NCBI GenBank assembly: GCA_002704915.1
Contig: PAIP01000069.1
Span: 1 to 54,677 of the forward strand
DNA length: 54,677 nucleotides
From: Parvularcula sp.
Lineage (GTDB): Bacteria; Pseudomonadota; Alphaproteobacteria; Caulobacterales; Parvularculaceae
Direction: 5' to 3'
The position numbers and the translations under genes were made by a program. Shown piece by piece: positions 33,178 through 40,792 of the stretch; positions within the stretch are counted from its first letter, which is position 1, and each line of letters opens with the position of its first letter. The notes under the pieces are model-generated. The model searched no databases, had not been told where the DNA came from, and was given only the letters and a program-made list of their open reading frames with translations.

Positions 33178-34128
33178 TCAAGCACTCCCGTCGGTGTTTG
33201 ATCCCTTTGTGCTATCTTCCGAAGGTCGCGTTCCGTTTTCGGCAGACCGTTCTTTGATTCTTTTTTTCGCAGTTTCAATCAAGGCCCTTCTCAAGTCATC
33301 AGGCATCTCAATGCCAAAATTCTCATATTCATCTTCGATCAGCATGTTGTTGAGGTGTCGATCATAATCGAATGCGATAAACTTCGCCCACTTAACGTGG
33401 TTCTGGATATGTGAAAGAGTCAGGAGAAGCGAAAGTGCATCTGATGGGCGGCGAATGAGACCATATTCTCCGGGTTCGACAGGAGTGCCGCTGAAATCGA
33501 CGAGTCCACTCATTGTCACTCGCTTCATAATTAGATTTTCGCCCAAAATATGAATGATCTCGACGCGTCGTTCGGCCGGTATCGATGGGTTCTCTTGATA
33601 AAAGAGTTTTACATTTTCATATATGGTCTCAAGTGAGCTGCCGGCTTTTTGAGCAAAAACAATTTTTAATGGCCAGTGCTGATAATAGAGTAAGTTCAGG
33701 CCGGAAATCATCCGATCCGTCGCAGGTGGCGTTGGCGGGATAGAGGCCAAGTTGTCGAGGGCGTCATATAGGTCTGTCTTTGCAAGCGTCGACTTGCAGC
33801 TTATCGCCGCGAGACAGCCTTCAATTGAAGCATGCGCAATCTCGTTGCCGCGCGTGTTTCGCAAGTCGTAAATAGGAGAATCACCTGCGGTAATAATTCC
33901 GTCAATCTGTTTGCTGGCATTCCCATCTGCATCAAAGATCGAGCCGCCACTGTGTATGTTGCATGACGAGGGTATGTAGCGTGAAAGAAAGTCGAGATAT
34001 TTGTTTTCGCGATCTTCTCCTCGATTGCCCATGTGTGGATACACCTCGGCAGCTTCCAGCTCTCCCTTGAGAACTAGCGCTACTTTCTCAAAATGTTTTA
34101 CGAGGCGTACGTTGAATGAGTCGGCCAA
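33178..34128 (-). CDS. DUF6602 (nuclease-like) protein
   Basis: A 316-residue protein. Residues about 30-130 show the DUF6602 pattern: NRGEDRENKYLDFLSRYIP, the GSIFDADGNASKQIDGII segment, then AISCKSTLAKTDLYDAL. The spacing of QID and the xxK strand resembles PD-(D/E)xK nuclease-fold domains, although the usual acid before lysine is cysteine here (SCKS), so cleavage activity is uncertain. Proteins of this group often occur alone or in defence/accessory regions. The gene is AT-richer than tyrA and spoVR on either side, has a TTG start and no partner, and is likely acquired. Function not established. Confidence 0.7.
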   Translation of the reverse strand: MADSFNVRLVKHFEKVALVLKGELEAAEVYPHMGNRGEDRENKYLDFLSRYIPSSCNIHSGGSIFDADGNASKQIDGIITAGDSPIYDLRNTRGNEIAHASIEGCLAAISCKSTLAKTDLYDALDNLASIPPTPPATDRMISGLNLLYYQHWPLKIVFAQKAGSSLETIYENVKLFYQENPSIPAERRVEIIHILGENLIMKRVTMSGLVDFSGTPVEPGEYGLIRRPSDALSLLLTLSHIQNHVKWAKFIAFDYDRHLNNMLIEDEYENFGIEMPDDLRRALIETAKKRIKERSAENGTRPSEDSTKGSNTDGSA

Positions 34129-34243
34129 AGGGAAACCTATTCACAGGAATTCGTAGATACTTATGCGTACTAAAGCTAATTTTCGACGTTAGCTGGTTTT
34201 TCGCTTAAATCCGAAAAGCGTGATAATAATAACTTAAAAGCGC

Positions 34244-35737
34244 TTACGCATCTTCCTCGTCCATGGTCACCTCATAGCCCCACAGGGTTTCAATATGGGT
34301 GAGGACCGCAGCCGCGGTTTTTTCGTTCAGCTTGCGGCCGTTATGGACCGTGTGGCGAAGCTGGAGCGTGCGGTCGCCTTCGAGATCGGCGCCGACGACC
34401 TGAATGTTCGGCTCATGCATGCCGAGATCATACATAGCGCTAAGCGCCTGGCGCACCTTGCGGAAACCGCGGTCGTCATGGATCGCCTCGATCTCCACAT
34501 GGCTCTGTTCGGAATCATCGCCGATGGCGAACATGCGGAAATGGCGCATCACCGTGGGGGAGAGATATTGCAGAATGAAACTCTCGTCGCGGTAATTCGC
34601 CCAGGCGTCTTTCAGGACATTGCGCCAGTCATTTGAGCCGGCGATGTCGGGAAACCATTCGCGGTCTTCGCCTGATGGGTCCTCGCAGATGCGCTTGATG
34701 TCTTCCATCATCGCAAAGCCGAGCGCGTAAGGATTGATCCCTGAATAGCGCGGATCGTCGAATTCCGGCTGGAAGACGACGGAGGAGTGCGAGTGCAGGA
34801 ACTCCATGATCGCGCCTTCGGAAATCTGGCCGCGATTGTAAAGCTCGTTCATGATGTAGTGGTGGACGAACGTGGCGCAGCCTTCGTTCATCACCTTGGT
34901 CTGTTTCTGCGGATAGAAATACTGTCCGATATTGCGCACGATGCGGACGATCTCCCGCTGCCACGGACGCAAAATCGGCGAGGCTTTCTCGATGAAATAA
35001 AGAAGGTTTTCTTCGGGAAGCTGGATGTTCCTGACTTCCGCCTGACGTTCTTCCTTTTCGTCTTCGGGTTCTTCCGAATTGGGGAGCGTGCGCCAGATAT
35101 CGTTGAAATTCGTTTCTTCGTGCTTGATGCGGGCGGCGATGCGCGCCAGCCGGTCGGCGTCGGAAAGGCGCGGCGGGCGGTTGTAACGGAAAACGCCCTG
35201 ATCCATCAGCGAATGGGCGGCGTCGAGCACGGCTTCCACCTCTTCGGCGCCATATTCGTCTTCGCATTTCGCGATGTATTTTTTCGAAAAGTCGAGATAG
35301 GGCAGGATGCCGTCCGCGTCCGTCCATTGCCGGAAGAGATAGTTGTTCTTGAAAAAGTGGTTATGGCCGAAACAGGCATGCGCCATCACCAGCGCCTGCA
35401 TGGTCATGGTGTTTTCTTCCATGAGATAGGCGATGCAGGGGTTCGAATTGATCACGATCTCATAGGCGAGACCGGAATAGCCCTTTTGATAGTTCATCTG
35501 GTCGCGGGCGAAATGCTTGCCGAAGGACCAGTGCTTGTACATCAGCGGCATGCCGTGGCTTGAGTAAGCGTCGAGCATCTGTTCCGACGAGATGATCTCG
35601 ATCTGGTTCGCATAGACATCGAGGCCGAGATCATTGAGGCCGATATCCTCAATTGCGTCATAGGCGCGCTTCAGGGTTTCGAAATCCCAGTCGGCTTCGT
35701 TGTAGATGAGGGGGAGTTTTTCGGCTGTTGCGCTCAT
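34244..35737 (-). CDS. spoVR: SpoVR family protein
   Basis: A 497-residue soluble protein of the SpoVR/YcgB family, with typical blocks SSHGMPLMYKHWSFGKHF, HACFGHNHFFKNNYLF, NEGCATFVHHYIMN and the C-terminal QVVGADLEGDRTL. Biochemical function is not settled. The family is linked to sporulation cortex formation in Bacillus, and in non-sporeformers to starvation/stress together with PrkA and YeaH. The ATG at 35737 overlaps the stop of the preceding small membrane gene (ATGA), so it is coupled to the prkA operon. Confidence 0.93.
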   Translation of the reverse strand: MSATAEKLPLIYNEADWDFETLKRAYDAIEDIGLNDLGLDVYANQIEIISSEQMLDAYSSHGMPLMYKHWSFGKHFARDQMNYQKGYSGLAYEIVINSNPCIAYLMEENTMTMQALVMAHACFGHNHFFKNNYLFRQWTDADGILPYLDFSKKYIAKCEDEYGAEEVEAVLDAAHSLMDQGVFRYNRPPRLSDADRLARIAARIKHEETNFNDIWRTLPNSEEPEDEKEERQAEVRNIQLPEENLLYFIEKASPILRPWQREIVRIVRNIGQYFYPQKQTKVMNEGCATFVHHYIMNELYNRGQISEGAIMEFLHSHSSVVFQPEFDDPRYSGINPYALGFAMMEDIKRICEDPSGEDREWFPDIAGSNDWRNVLKDAWANYRDESFILQYLSPTVMRHFRMFAIGDDSEQSHVEIEAIHDDRGFRKVRQALSAMYDLGMHEPNIQVVGADLEGDRTLQLRHTVHNGRKLNEKTAAAVLTHIETLWGYEVTMDEEDA

Positions 35738-36126
35738 GACCAACTAACTCCGATCTTTGCACCGGCTTTTTTCCACCGGACGGCAATTGGCATTAGCACC
35801 AGCATGGGGACGATTATTGGTGTCAGAATTGCCCAAACGCCAGGATCAAGAATCACTTCCAGTGAACCCATAGGCTCTCGTGTTGCAGATATATCGACGC
35901 CTTTGAACCCCGCCCAATAGACCGCCCACGAGGAAGCACCAAACAAAAGTCCGCCAATCATAACAACCAAGAACGCAAGTGTGCCTACTAGCGATGCAAA
36001 CCACTTTTGTTTTATCCGCTTTGCTATTTGATAGGTGGGCCAAAATACCATTAGCGCCCAAATGATTGTGAGCAATAAAGCCGCCAAAGTTGGCAGCAAG
36101 AAGTCCATGGCGGTCGGGCTTGTCAC
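35734..36126 (-). CDS. Small membrane protein inside the prkA-yeaH-spoVR operon
   Basis: A 130-residue protein of no recognised family. It has three or four hydrophobic segments: about 10-28 (LLPTLAALLLTIIWALMVFW), 42-62 (VGTLAFLVVMIGGLLFG) and 100-120 (ILTPIIVPMLVLMPIAV), with a basic segment QIAKRIKQKW between the first two. GTG 36126 is preferred: AAGGAGG lies about 5 bases upstream and GTGA overlaps the yeaH stop. An internal ATG at 36108 would remove six residues. Its stop overlaps the spoVR start. Both overlaps imply it is a genuine, co-translated member. It might anchor or modulate the kinase/VWA/SpoVR assembly at the membrane; that is inference. Confidence 0.75.
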   Translation of the reverse strand: MTSPTAMDFLLPTLAALLLTIIWALMVFWPTYQIAKRIKQKWFASLVGTLAFLVVMIGGLLFGASSWAVYWAGFKGVDISATREPMGSLEVILDPGVWAILTPIIVPMLVLMPIAVRWKKAGAKIGVSWS

Positions 36127-37445
36127 GCCGCCTCCTTCTTGTCTCGCGCGAAAAGCTCGCGGAAGACCGGGAAGATATCTTGAGGGCGCGCGATGCGCGT
36201 CTGCGCGAAGTTCGGCCATTGCGGCGCGAAAGAGCGATAGGCGCGCCAGAGTTCCGCGCCTGAATCGGCGTCCGAAAAGACTTCCAGCTCGCGCTCGTCG
36301 AGAATTTCGATATAGGCGTAATATTGCGAAATCGGCATCACCTCTTCGCCGAGCATCTCGACGCAGCGCTTGGCGTCGCCGGACTGGGTGAAGCCGTCAG
36401 AAGCCTGCGCCACATAGATGTTCCATTCATGGGCCGGGAAGCGGTCGCGCTGGACCTCCAGCATTTTTTCAAGCGCGGTCGAGACCACCGTGCCGCCGGA
36501 CTGGCGCGAATAGAAAAAGGTTTCCTCGTCCACTTCCTCGGCGTGGTGCGTATGGCGGATGAAAACGACCTCGACGCGCTCATAGCGGCGTTTGAGGAAG
36601 AGATAGAGCAGCATGTAGAACCGCTTGGCGAGGTCTTTCTCGCGCTCGCCCATGGAGCCGGAGACGTCCATGAGACAGAACATGACCGCGGCGGTCGTCT
36701 CCACCGGCGTCGGCTCATAGGCGTTGAAGCGCAGATCCAGCGGATCGATATAGGGCGTGAAGCGGCGGCGCTTTTCCATGCCCTCAAGCTTTTCGAGGAT
36801 CGCTTTTTTCTCCGCGATTTCCTCCTCAGACGGGCTTGCAATCTTCTCAAGCTCGAAAAGCCGCTCTTTCAGCTCGTTCATTTCCTTTGTCGACGGGCGC
36901 TTCAGCGCCAGGCGCCGGCCATGGGCGTTCCGCATGGTGCGGATCAGATTCATATTGGTGGGCGAGCCGGCGACGGTCAGCCCCGCGCGCTTATAGGCGT
37001 AGGATTTGATCTCTTTTAAGGAGCGCTTGACGAGATTGGGGAGTTCGAGGTCCTCGAAAAAGATGTCGAGAAACTCGTCCTGGGTCAGGGTGAACTGGAA
37101 TGAATCCTCGCCCTCGCCGCTATCGCTCGCTTCCTTGCCCTTGCCGCGGCCTGCGCCCTTGGGCGGTTTCTTGATCTTGTCGCCAGCGGAAAATTCCTTG
37201 TTGCCGGGATGGACGGCTTCGCGCGCGCCCTTGTCGCGGTCATGGGAAAAGCGCGGCTCCGCCGTCGATTTCGACGGAATGGTGATCTTCTCGCCCTTGT
37301 CGATCTCCTTCATGGACCGCTCGCGCAAGCTTTTGTTCACCGCTTCCTTGATCTGCGCCTTGGCGCGTTTGAGGAAGCGCTGACGGTTCCCAAGGGACTT
37401 GCCCTTGGGATTCTTGCGCCGGTCGATGAAGTGAAAACTGTTCAT
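36123..37445 (-). CDS. yeaH: YeaH/YhbH family protein (DUF444, VWA-like)
   Basis: A 440-residue protein. The N-terminal third is highly charged (RRKNPKGKSLGNRQRFLKR, then a glycine/lysine-rich linker). A von Willebrand A-like domain follows in the C-terminal half, with a metal-ion-dependent adhesion motif MDVSGSMGE, then FIRHTHHAEEVDE. In Enterobacteria YeaH is co-transcribed with the kinase YeaG/PrkA and contributes to survival of nitrogen starvation and stationary phase. In the same operon here as prkA and spoVR, it is presumably the kinase partner or substrate. Confidence 0.94.
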   Translation of the reverse strand: MNSFHFIDRRKNPKGKSLGNRQRFLKRAKAQIKEAVNKSLRERSMKEIDKGEKITIPSKSTAEPRFSHDRDKGAREAVHPGNKEFSAGDKIKKPPKGAGRGKGKEASDSGEGEDSFQFTLTQDEFLDIFFEDLELPNLVKRSLKEIKSYAYKRAGLTVAGSPTNMNLIRTMRNAHGRRLALKRPSTKEMNELKERLFELEKIASPSEEEIAEKKAILEKLEGMEKRRRFTPYIDPLDLRFNAYEPTPVETTAAVMFCLMDVSGSMGEREKDLAKRFYMLLYLFLKRRYERVEVVFIRHTHHAEEVDEETFFYSRQSGGTVVSTALEKMLEVQRDRFPAHEWNIYVAQASDGFTQSGDAKRCVEMLGEEVMPISQYYAYIEILDERELEVFSDADSGAELWRAYRSFAPQWPNFAQTRIARPQDIFPVFRELFARDKKEAA

Positions 37446-37449
37446 AAGA

Positions 37450-37510
37450 GGTTTTAGGGGTTGGGGGTCAGGGATTAGGGGAGACTGTAAAGCCTCTAAT
37501 CCCTAAAACC
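37450..37510. repeat. Telomere-like inverted repeat between prkA and yeaH
   Basis: GGTTTTAGGG (37450-37459) is perfectly inverted by CCCTAAAACC (37501-37510). Inside it, GGGATTAGGG (37471-37480) pairs imperfectly with CTCTAATCCC (37494-37503). The strand is strongly G-rich on the left and C-rich on the right, built from variants of TTAGGG/CCCTAA, and continues as CTAATCCC to about 37525. It interrupts the operon. It could be a transcript-processing hairpin or a mobile palindromic element. Confidence 0.7.
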
Positions 37511-37528
37511 TAACACCTAATCCCTCCC

Positions 37529-39478
37529 TTAACCGGCCTTGTTAACGCGCATATACCATTCGACGAGCCGGCGGACCTGACGCGGCGTATAGCCCCGCTC
37601 CTCCATGCGGCTGACGAAGTTCTCGTGTTTGGCCTCGGTCTCCGAATCCTTCTTGGAGTCGAAGGAGATGACCGGCAGGAGGTCCTCAACTTGCGAGAAC
37701 ATGCGCTTTTCGATGACATTGCGCAGTTTCTCATAGGACGTCCATTTCGGGTTCATGCCCTCATTGTTCGCCCGGGCGCGCAGCGCGAATTTGACGACTT
37801 CGTTGCGGAAGTCTTTCGGGTTGGCGATGCCCGCCGGCTTTTCGATCTTCGAAAGCTCGGCGTCAAGCGTCGCGCGGTCGAGAAGCTGGCCGGTGTCGGG
37901 GTCCTTGAAGTCCTGATCCTCGATCCAGGCGTCCGCATAGGAGATATAACGGTCGAAGAGGTTCTGGCCGTATTCCGCATAGCTTTCGAGATAGGCTTTC
38001 TGGATTTCCTTGCCGATGAACTCCGCATAGCGCTGGGACAGCTCCGACTTGATGAAATCGAGATATTGCTTCTCGGTCTCGTCGGGGAATTGCTCGCGCT
38101 TGATGGCGTTTTCCAGCACATACATGAGATGCACCGGATCGGCGGCCACTTCATCCGTGTCGAAGTTGAAGGTTTCCGACAACACCTTGTAGGCGAAGCG
38201 GGTCGAAATGCCGTCCATGCCTTCGTCGATGCCAGCGGCGTCGCGATATTCCTGCATGGTCTTGGCTTTGGGGTCCGTGTCTTTCAGCTTTTCGCCGTCA
38301 TAGACCCTGAGCTTCGAATAAAGGTTCGAATTTTCGTGCTCGCGCAGGCGGGTCAGCACCGAAAAGCGCGAAAGAAGGTCGAGGGTTTCCGGCGCGCAGG
38401 GCGCTTCGCTCAATTCCGAGCTCGCCAGCAGCTTTTCATAGATCTGCCGCTCTTCCGTCACGCGCAAGGAGTAGGGCACCTTGATCACATTGATGCGGTC
38501 GAGGAAGGCTTCGTTATTCTTGTTGTTGCGGAAGGCCTGCCACTCGCTTTCATTGGAGTGGGCGAGGATGACGCCGCTGAAGGGAATGGGCCCGAGCGCT
38601 TCGGTGCCCACATAATTGCCTTCCTGCGTTGCGGTCAGGAGCGGGTGCAGCACCTTGATCGGGGCCTTGAACATCTCGACGAATTCCAGAAGGCCCTGGT
38701 TAGCGCGGCAGAGACCGCCCGAATAGGAATAGGCGTCGGTGTCGTCCTGGGAGAAATGCTCAAGCTTGCGGATATCGACCTTGCCGACTAGCGCCGAGAT
38801 GTCCTGATTGTTTTCATCGCCGGGTTCCGTTTTGGCGATGGCGAGCTGGCGCAGCTTCGACGGGAAGATGCGCACGACTTCGAATTTCGAAATGTCACCG
38901 CCGAATTCGTCGAGGCGCTTGACCGCCCACGGGCTCATCAGGCCCGTAAGACGGCGCTTCTCGATGCCGTATTTGTCGCCGAGAAGGCTCTTCAGCTCTT
39001 CCGACTGGAACAGGCCGAGCGGGCTTTCGAATACCGGCGAGATTTCGTTGCCGGCTTTCAGGACGTAAATCGGATGGACCTCCATCAGGTCTTTGAGGCG
39101 TTCGGCGAGCGAGGATTTTCCGCCGCCCACAGGGCCGAGGAGATAGATGATCTGGCGCTTTTCTTCGAGGCCTTGCGCCGCGTGCCGGAAGAAGGAGACG
39201 ATGCGCTCGATCGTGTCTTCCATGCCGTAGAAACCTTCGAAGGCTTCATAATGGCGGATGGTGCGGTTTGAAAAGATGCGGGCAAGCCGCGGATCTTTCG
39301 AAGTGTCGACCAGCTTCGGTTCGCCGATGGCTTTGACCATGCGCTCCGCCGGTGAGGCGTAAAGCATAGCATCGTCGCGCGCCGCGAGCAGGTAGTCGCG
39401 CAGGCTCATCGCCTCCTGTTTCAGCTTGGTGTAGCTCTCGGTAAAAACATCAAAGACATCGAGGCTTTGGTCGGTCAT
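37529..39478 (-). CDS. prkA: PrkA family serine protein kinase
   Basis: A 649-residue protein with an N-terminal AAA+ domain (Walker A in LLGPVGGGKSSLAERL) and a C-terminal PrkA kinase-like domain. Homologues YeaG (E. coli) and PrkA (Bacillus) phosphorylate proteins and/or act as AAA proteases in starvation, stationary-phase and spore programmes. ATG 39478 matches the family start (MTDQSLDVFDVFTESY). Seven extra residues are possible upstream. It is first gene of the minus-strand unit prkA, yeaH, small membrane protein, spoVR. The hairpins at 39508-39567 lie in its leader region. Confidence 0.95.
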   Translation of the reverse strand: MTDQSLDVFDVFTESYTKLKQEAMSLRDYLLAARDDAMLYASPAERMVKAIGEPKLVDTSKDPRLARIFSNRTIRHYEAFEGFYGMEDTIERIVSFFRHAAQGLEEKRQIIYLLGPVGGGKSSLAERLKDLMEVHPIYVLKAGNEISPVFESPLGLFQSEELKSLLGDKYGIEKRRLTGLMSPWAVKRLDEFGGDISKFEVVRIFPSKLRQLAIAKTEPGDENNQDISALVGKVDIRKLEHFSQDDTDAYSYSGGLCRANQGLLEFVEMFKAPIKVLHPLLTATQEGNYVGTEALGPIPFSGVILAHSNESEWQAFRNNKNNEAFLDRINVIKVPYSLRVTEERQIYEKLLASSELSEAPCAPETLDLLSRFSVLTRLREHENSNLYSKLRVYDGEKLKDTDPKAKTMQEYRDAAGIDEGMDGISTRFAYKVLSETFNFDTDEVAADPVHLMYVLENAIKREQFPDETEKQYLDFIKSELSQRYAEFIGKEIQKAYLESYAEYGQNLFDRYISYADAWIEDQDFKDPDTGQLLDRATLDAELSKIEKPAGIANPKDFRNEVVKFALRARANNEGMNPKWTSYEKLRNVIEKRMFSQVEDLLPVISFDSKKDSETEAKHENFVSRMEERGYTPRQVRRLVEWYMRVNKAG

Positions 39479-39507
39479 GATCGCACGCTCACTTTTCACT
39501 CGCTCAG

Positions 39508-39531
39508 ATCGCGGGGAGGCCCGCCCGCGAT
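39508..39531 (+). terminator. Hairpin ATCGCGGG-N8-CCCGCGAT followed by T-run
   Basis: Perfect 8-base arms (39508-39515, 39524-39531) followed on the plus strand by TTTTGTATT look like a plus-strand intrinsic terminator, but no plus-strand gene ends here. It lies 30 bases before the prkA start, so on the minus strand it would fold in the prkA leader. An antisense stop or a leader structure are both possible. Confidence 0.45.
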
Positions 39532-39540
39532 TTTTGTATT

Positions 39541-39567
39541 AAAAAAGGCGCTGGCCAAACCAGCGCC
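39541..39567 (-). terminator. Intrinsic terminator GGCGCTGG-N5-CCAGCGCC + T-run
   Basis: Read on the minus strand, a perfect 8-base GC-rich stem (39547-39554 with 39560-39567) is followed by six T (39546-39541). This is a strong factor-independent terminator for a transcript coming from the right, where there is no protein gene until 40081. It therefore may end the downstream-most transcript of 40081-42160 or a short non-coding RNA. Confidence 0.75.
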
Positions 39568-40080
39568 CCCCGCTCGCACTACGCAACTTCGCCGCCAGCA
39601 ACGGCGATTTCATCTCCCGGCGCCTTTTCCGGTTCTATTGGCTCAGTGCAAAAGATATGGGTCGCTTTCCTCATGAAGCAAGCATGGCGCCCGGCCATTC
39701 TTTTCGCTTCTTTGTGATTGCTTCCCGTCATTTCGCCCGCCGCTATAAAACCGCCGCCTTGTTGTTTTTACCGCCCCGTCCCCAATACAAAACTCTACAT
39801 ACAACGCACGCCAGAAAGCCGCGCGAATGAAGGTTACCGAAGGGTCCCTAACATTTCGTTTTTTTGACTCGATTGCCGAATAATATAACATCGATTGGAT
39901 AAGGGCGCGACAGTAAAAACGCGAAACGACCAGCCTAATTGTCGCCGCAATTTGAGTCGTGAAGTTAAAGCCCGCAATTGTGCGGCATGTGCTTTATTGG
40001 AAGCTTCTGCCAATCAAGCCATGTTGTTTGTCGGCGCTGTGCAGGGCGTTAGCGCTTTCACGCGCCGGCTGCCAAAAATT
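39568..40080. other. Gene-free interval upstream of prkA, possible small RNA
   Basis: No convincing protein gene is present. The 82-codon minus-strand frame (39643-39891) and the plus-strand frames near 39900-40100 lack ribosome sites and family resemblance. Because a strong minus-strand terminator sits at its left end, a small RNA transcribed leftward from about 39650-39850 is possible. The tiny minus-strand frame that reads into the terminator (39544-39618) has its GGGAG directly against the ATG, too close for good initiation. Confidence 0.4.
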
Positions 40081-40743
40081 TTACGCAGCTTCAATATTCG
40101 TTGAGGATTCGGAAACTGGTCGTTCGCGCCGGTTTCGCCGGAAATGCAGGAAAACGAGAACGCTCGCGAGGGCTGAGAAAAAGCACCAGACCGAGGCGGC
40201 GGCGAAATAAAAGGCGACGACCGTGACGATAGCGCCCAAAAGCGTCGCTCCGCCAAACGCAACGACATAGCGGTAGCGAGACAGGAATAAGGGCGCCGTC
40301 GTCGCAATAAGATAAAGACCCAAGAGGCGATATTCGAATTCATGATCCGTAGCGTAGCGCAGGCCGTCCGATATGGCGGTGACGCTGTAACGGTGATTGA
40401 CCAGAATAAGCGCGAGCGCACCCGAGACGAAAAGGCCGGCGGCCAGCAACACCCAGAGACCGGGGCGGCGGCGTCCGCGCTCCATCAGGATGACGCTCAA
40501 TGGAATATAACTCGGCCAGAGAACCTGCGCGATCATGAGATAGGCGACGATCAGCGCGTAAGGGACGCCGCCGTGGTGAAGCGTCATCCAGATCGCGCCT
40601 TCGATCGCCTGATGGGCGGCGAAAATAACGGGGATTGCGGCGAAGGCGAGATCTTTTGCTTTCGGTTTTTGCGCCAGCGTCGCTGCGCCGACGCCGCCGA
40701 TGATGGCGGCTGCGGTGAAGCTGGCGGCGGCGGAAAAACACAT
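40081..40743 (-). CDS. DUF6629-like integral membrane protein
   Basis: A 220-residue protein with about seven hydrophobic segments. The N-terminus MCFSAAASFTAAAIIGGVGA and the following AAIPVIFAAHQAIEGAIWM are characteristic of a widespread family of uncharacterised bacterial membrane proteins (DUF6629). The C-terminal tail is charged and cytoplasmic. No partner genes suggest a function. It is the gene nearest to the minus-strand terminator at 39541-39567. Confidence 0.8.
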   Translation of the reverse strand: MCFSAAASFTAAAIIGGVGAATLAQKPKAKDLAFAAIPVIFAAHQAIEGAIWMTLHHGGVPYALIVAYLMIAQVLWPSYIPLSVILMERGRRRPGLWVLLAAGLFVSGALALILVNHRYSVTAISDGLRYATDHEFEYRLLGLYLIATTAPLFLSRYRYVVAFGGATLLGAIVTVVAFYFAAASVWCFFSALASVLVFLHFRRNRRERPVSESSTNIEAA

Positions 40744-40792
40744 GGGGCGAGCTTAGCGCTGCGCCGGGCTTTCCGTCGAATTATTTTGCCGA

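Noticed and set aside
34787-39068. Long plus-strand open frames opposite spoVR, yeaH and prkA
   Set aside because: They are shadows of well-conserved minus-strand genes with strong third-position bias in GC-rich DNA.
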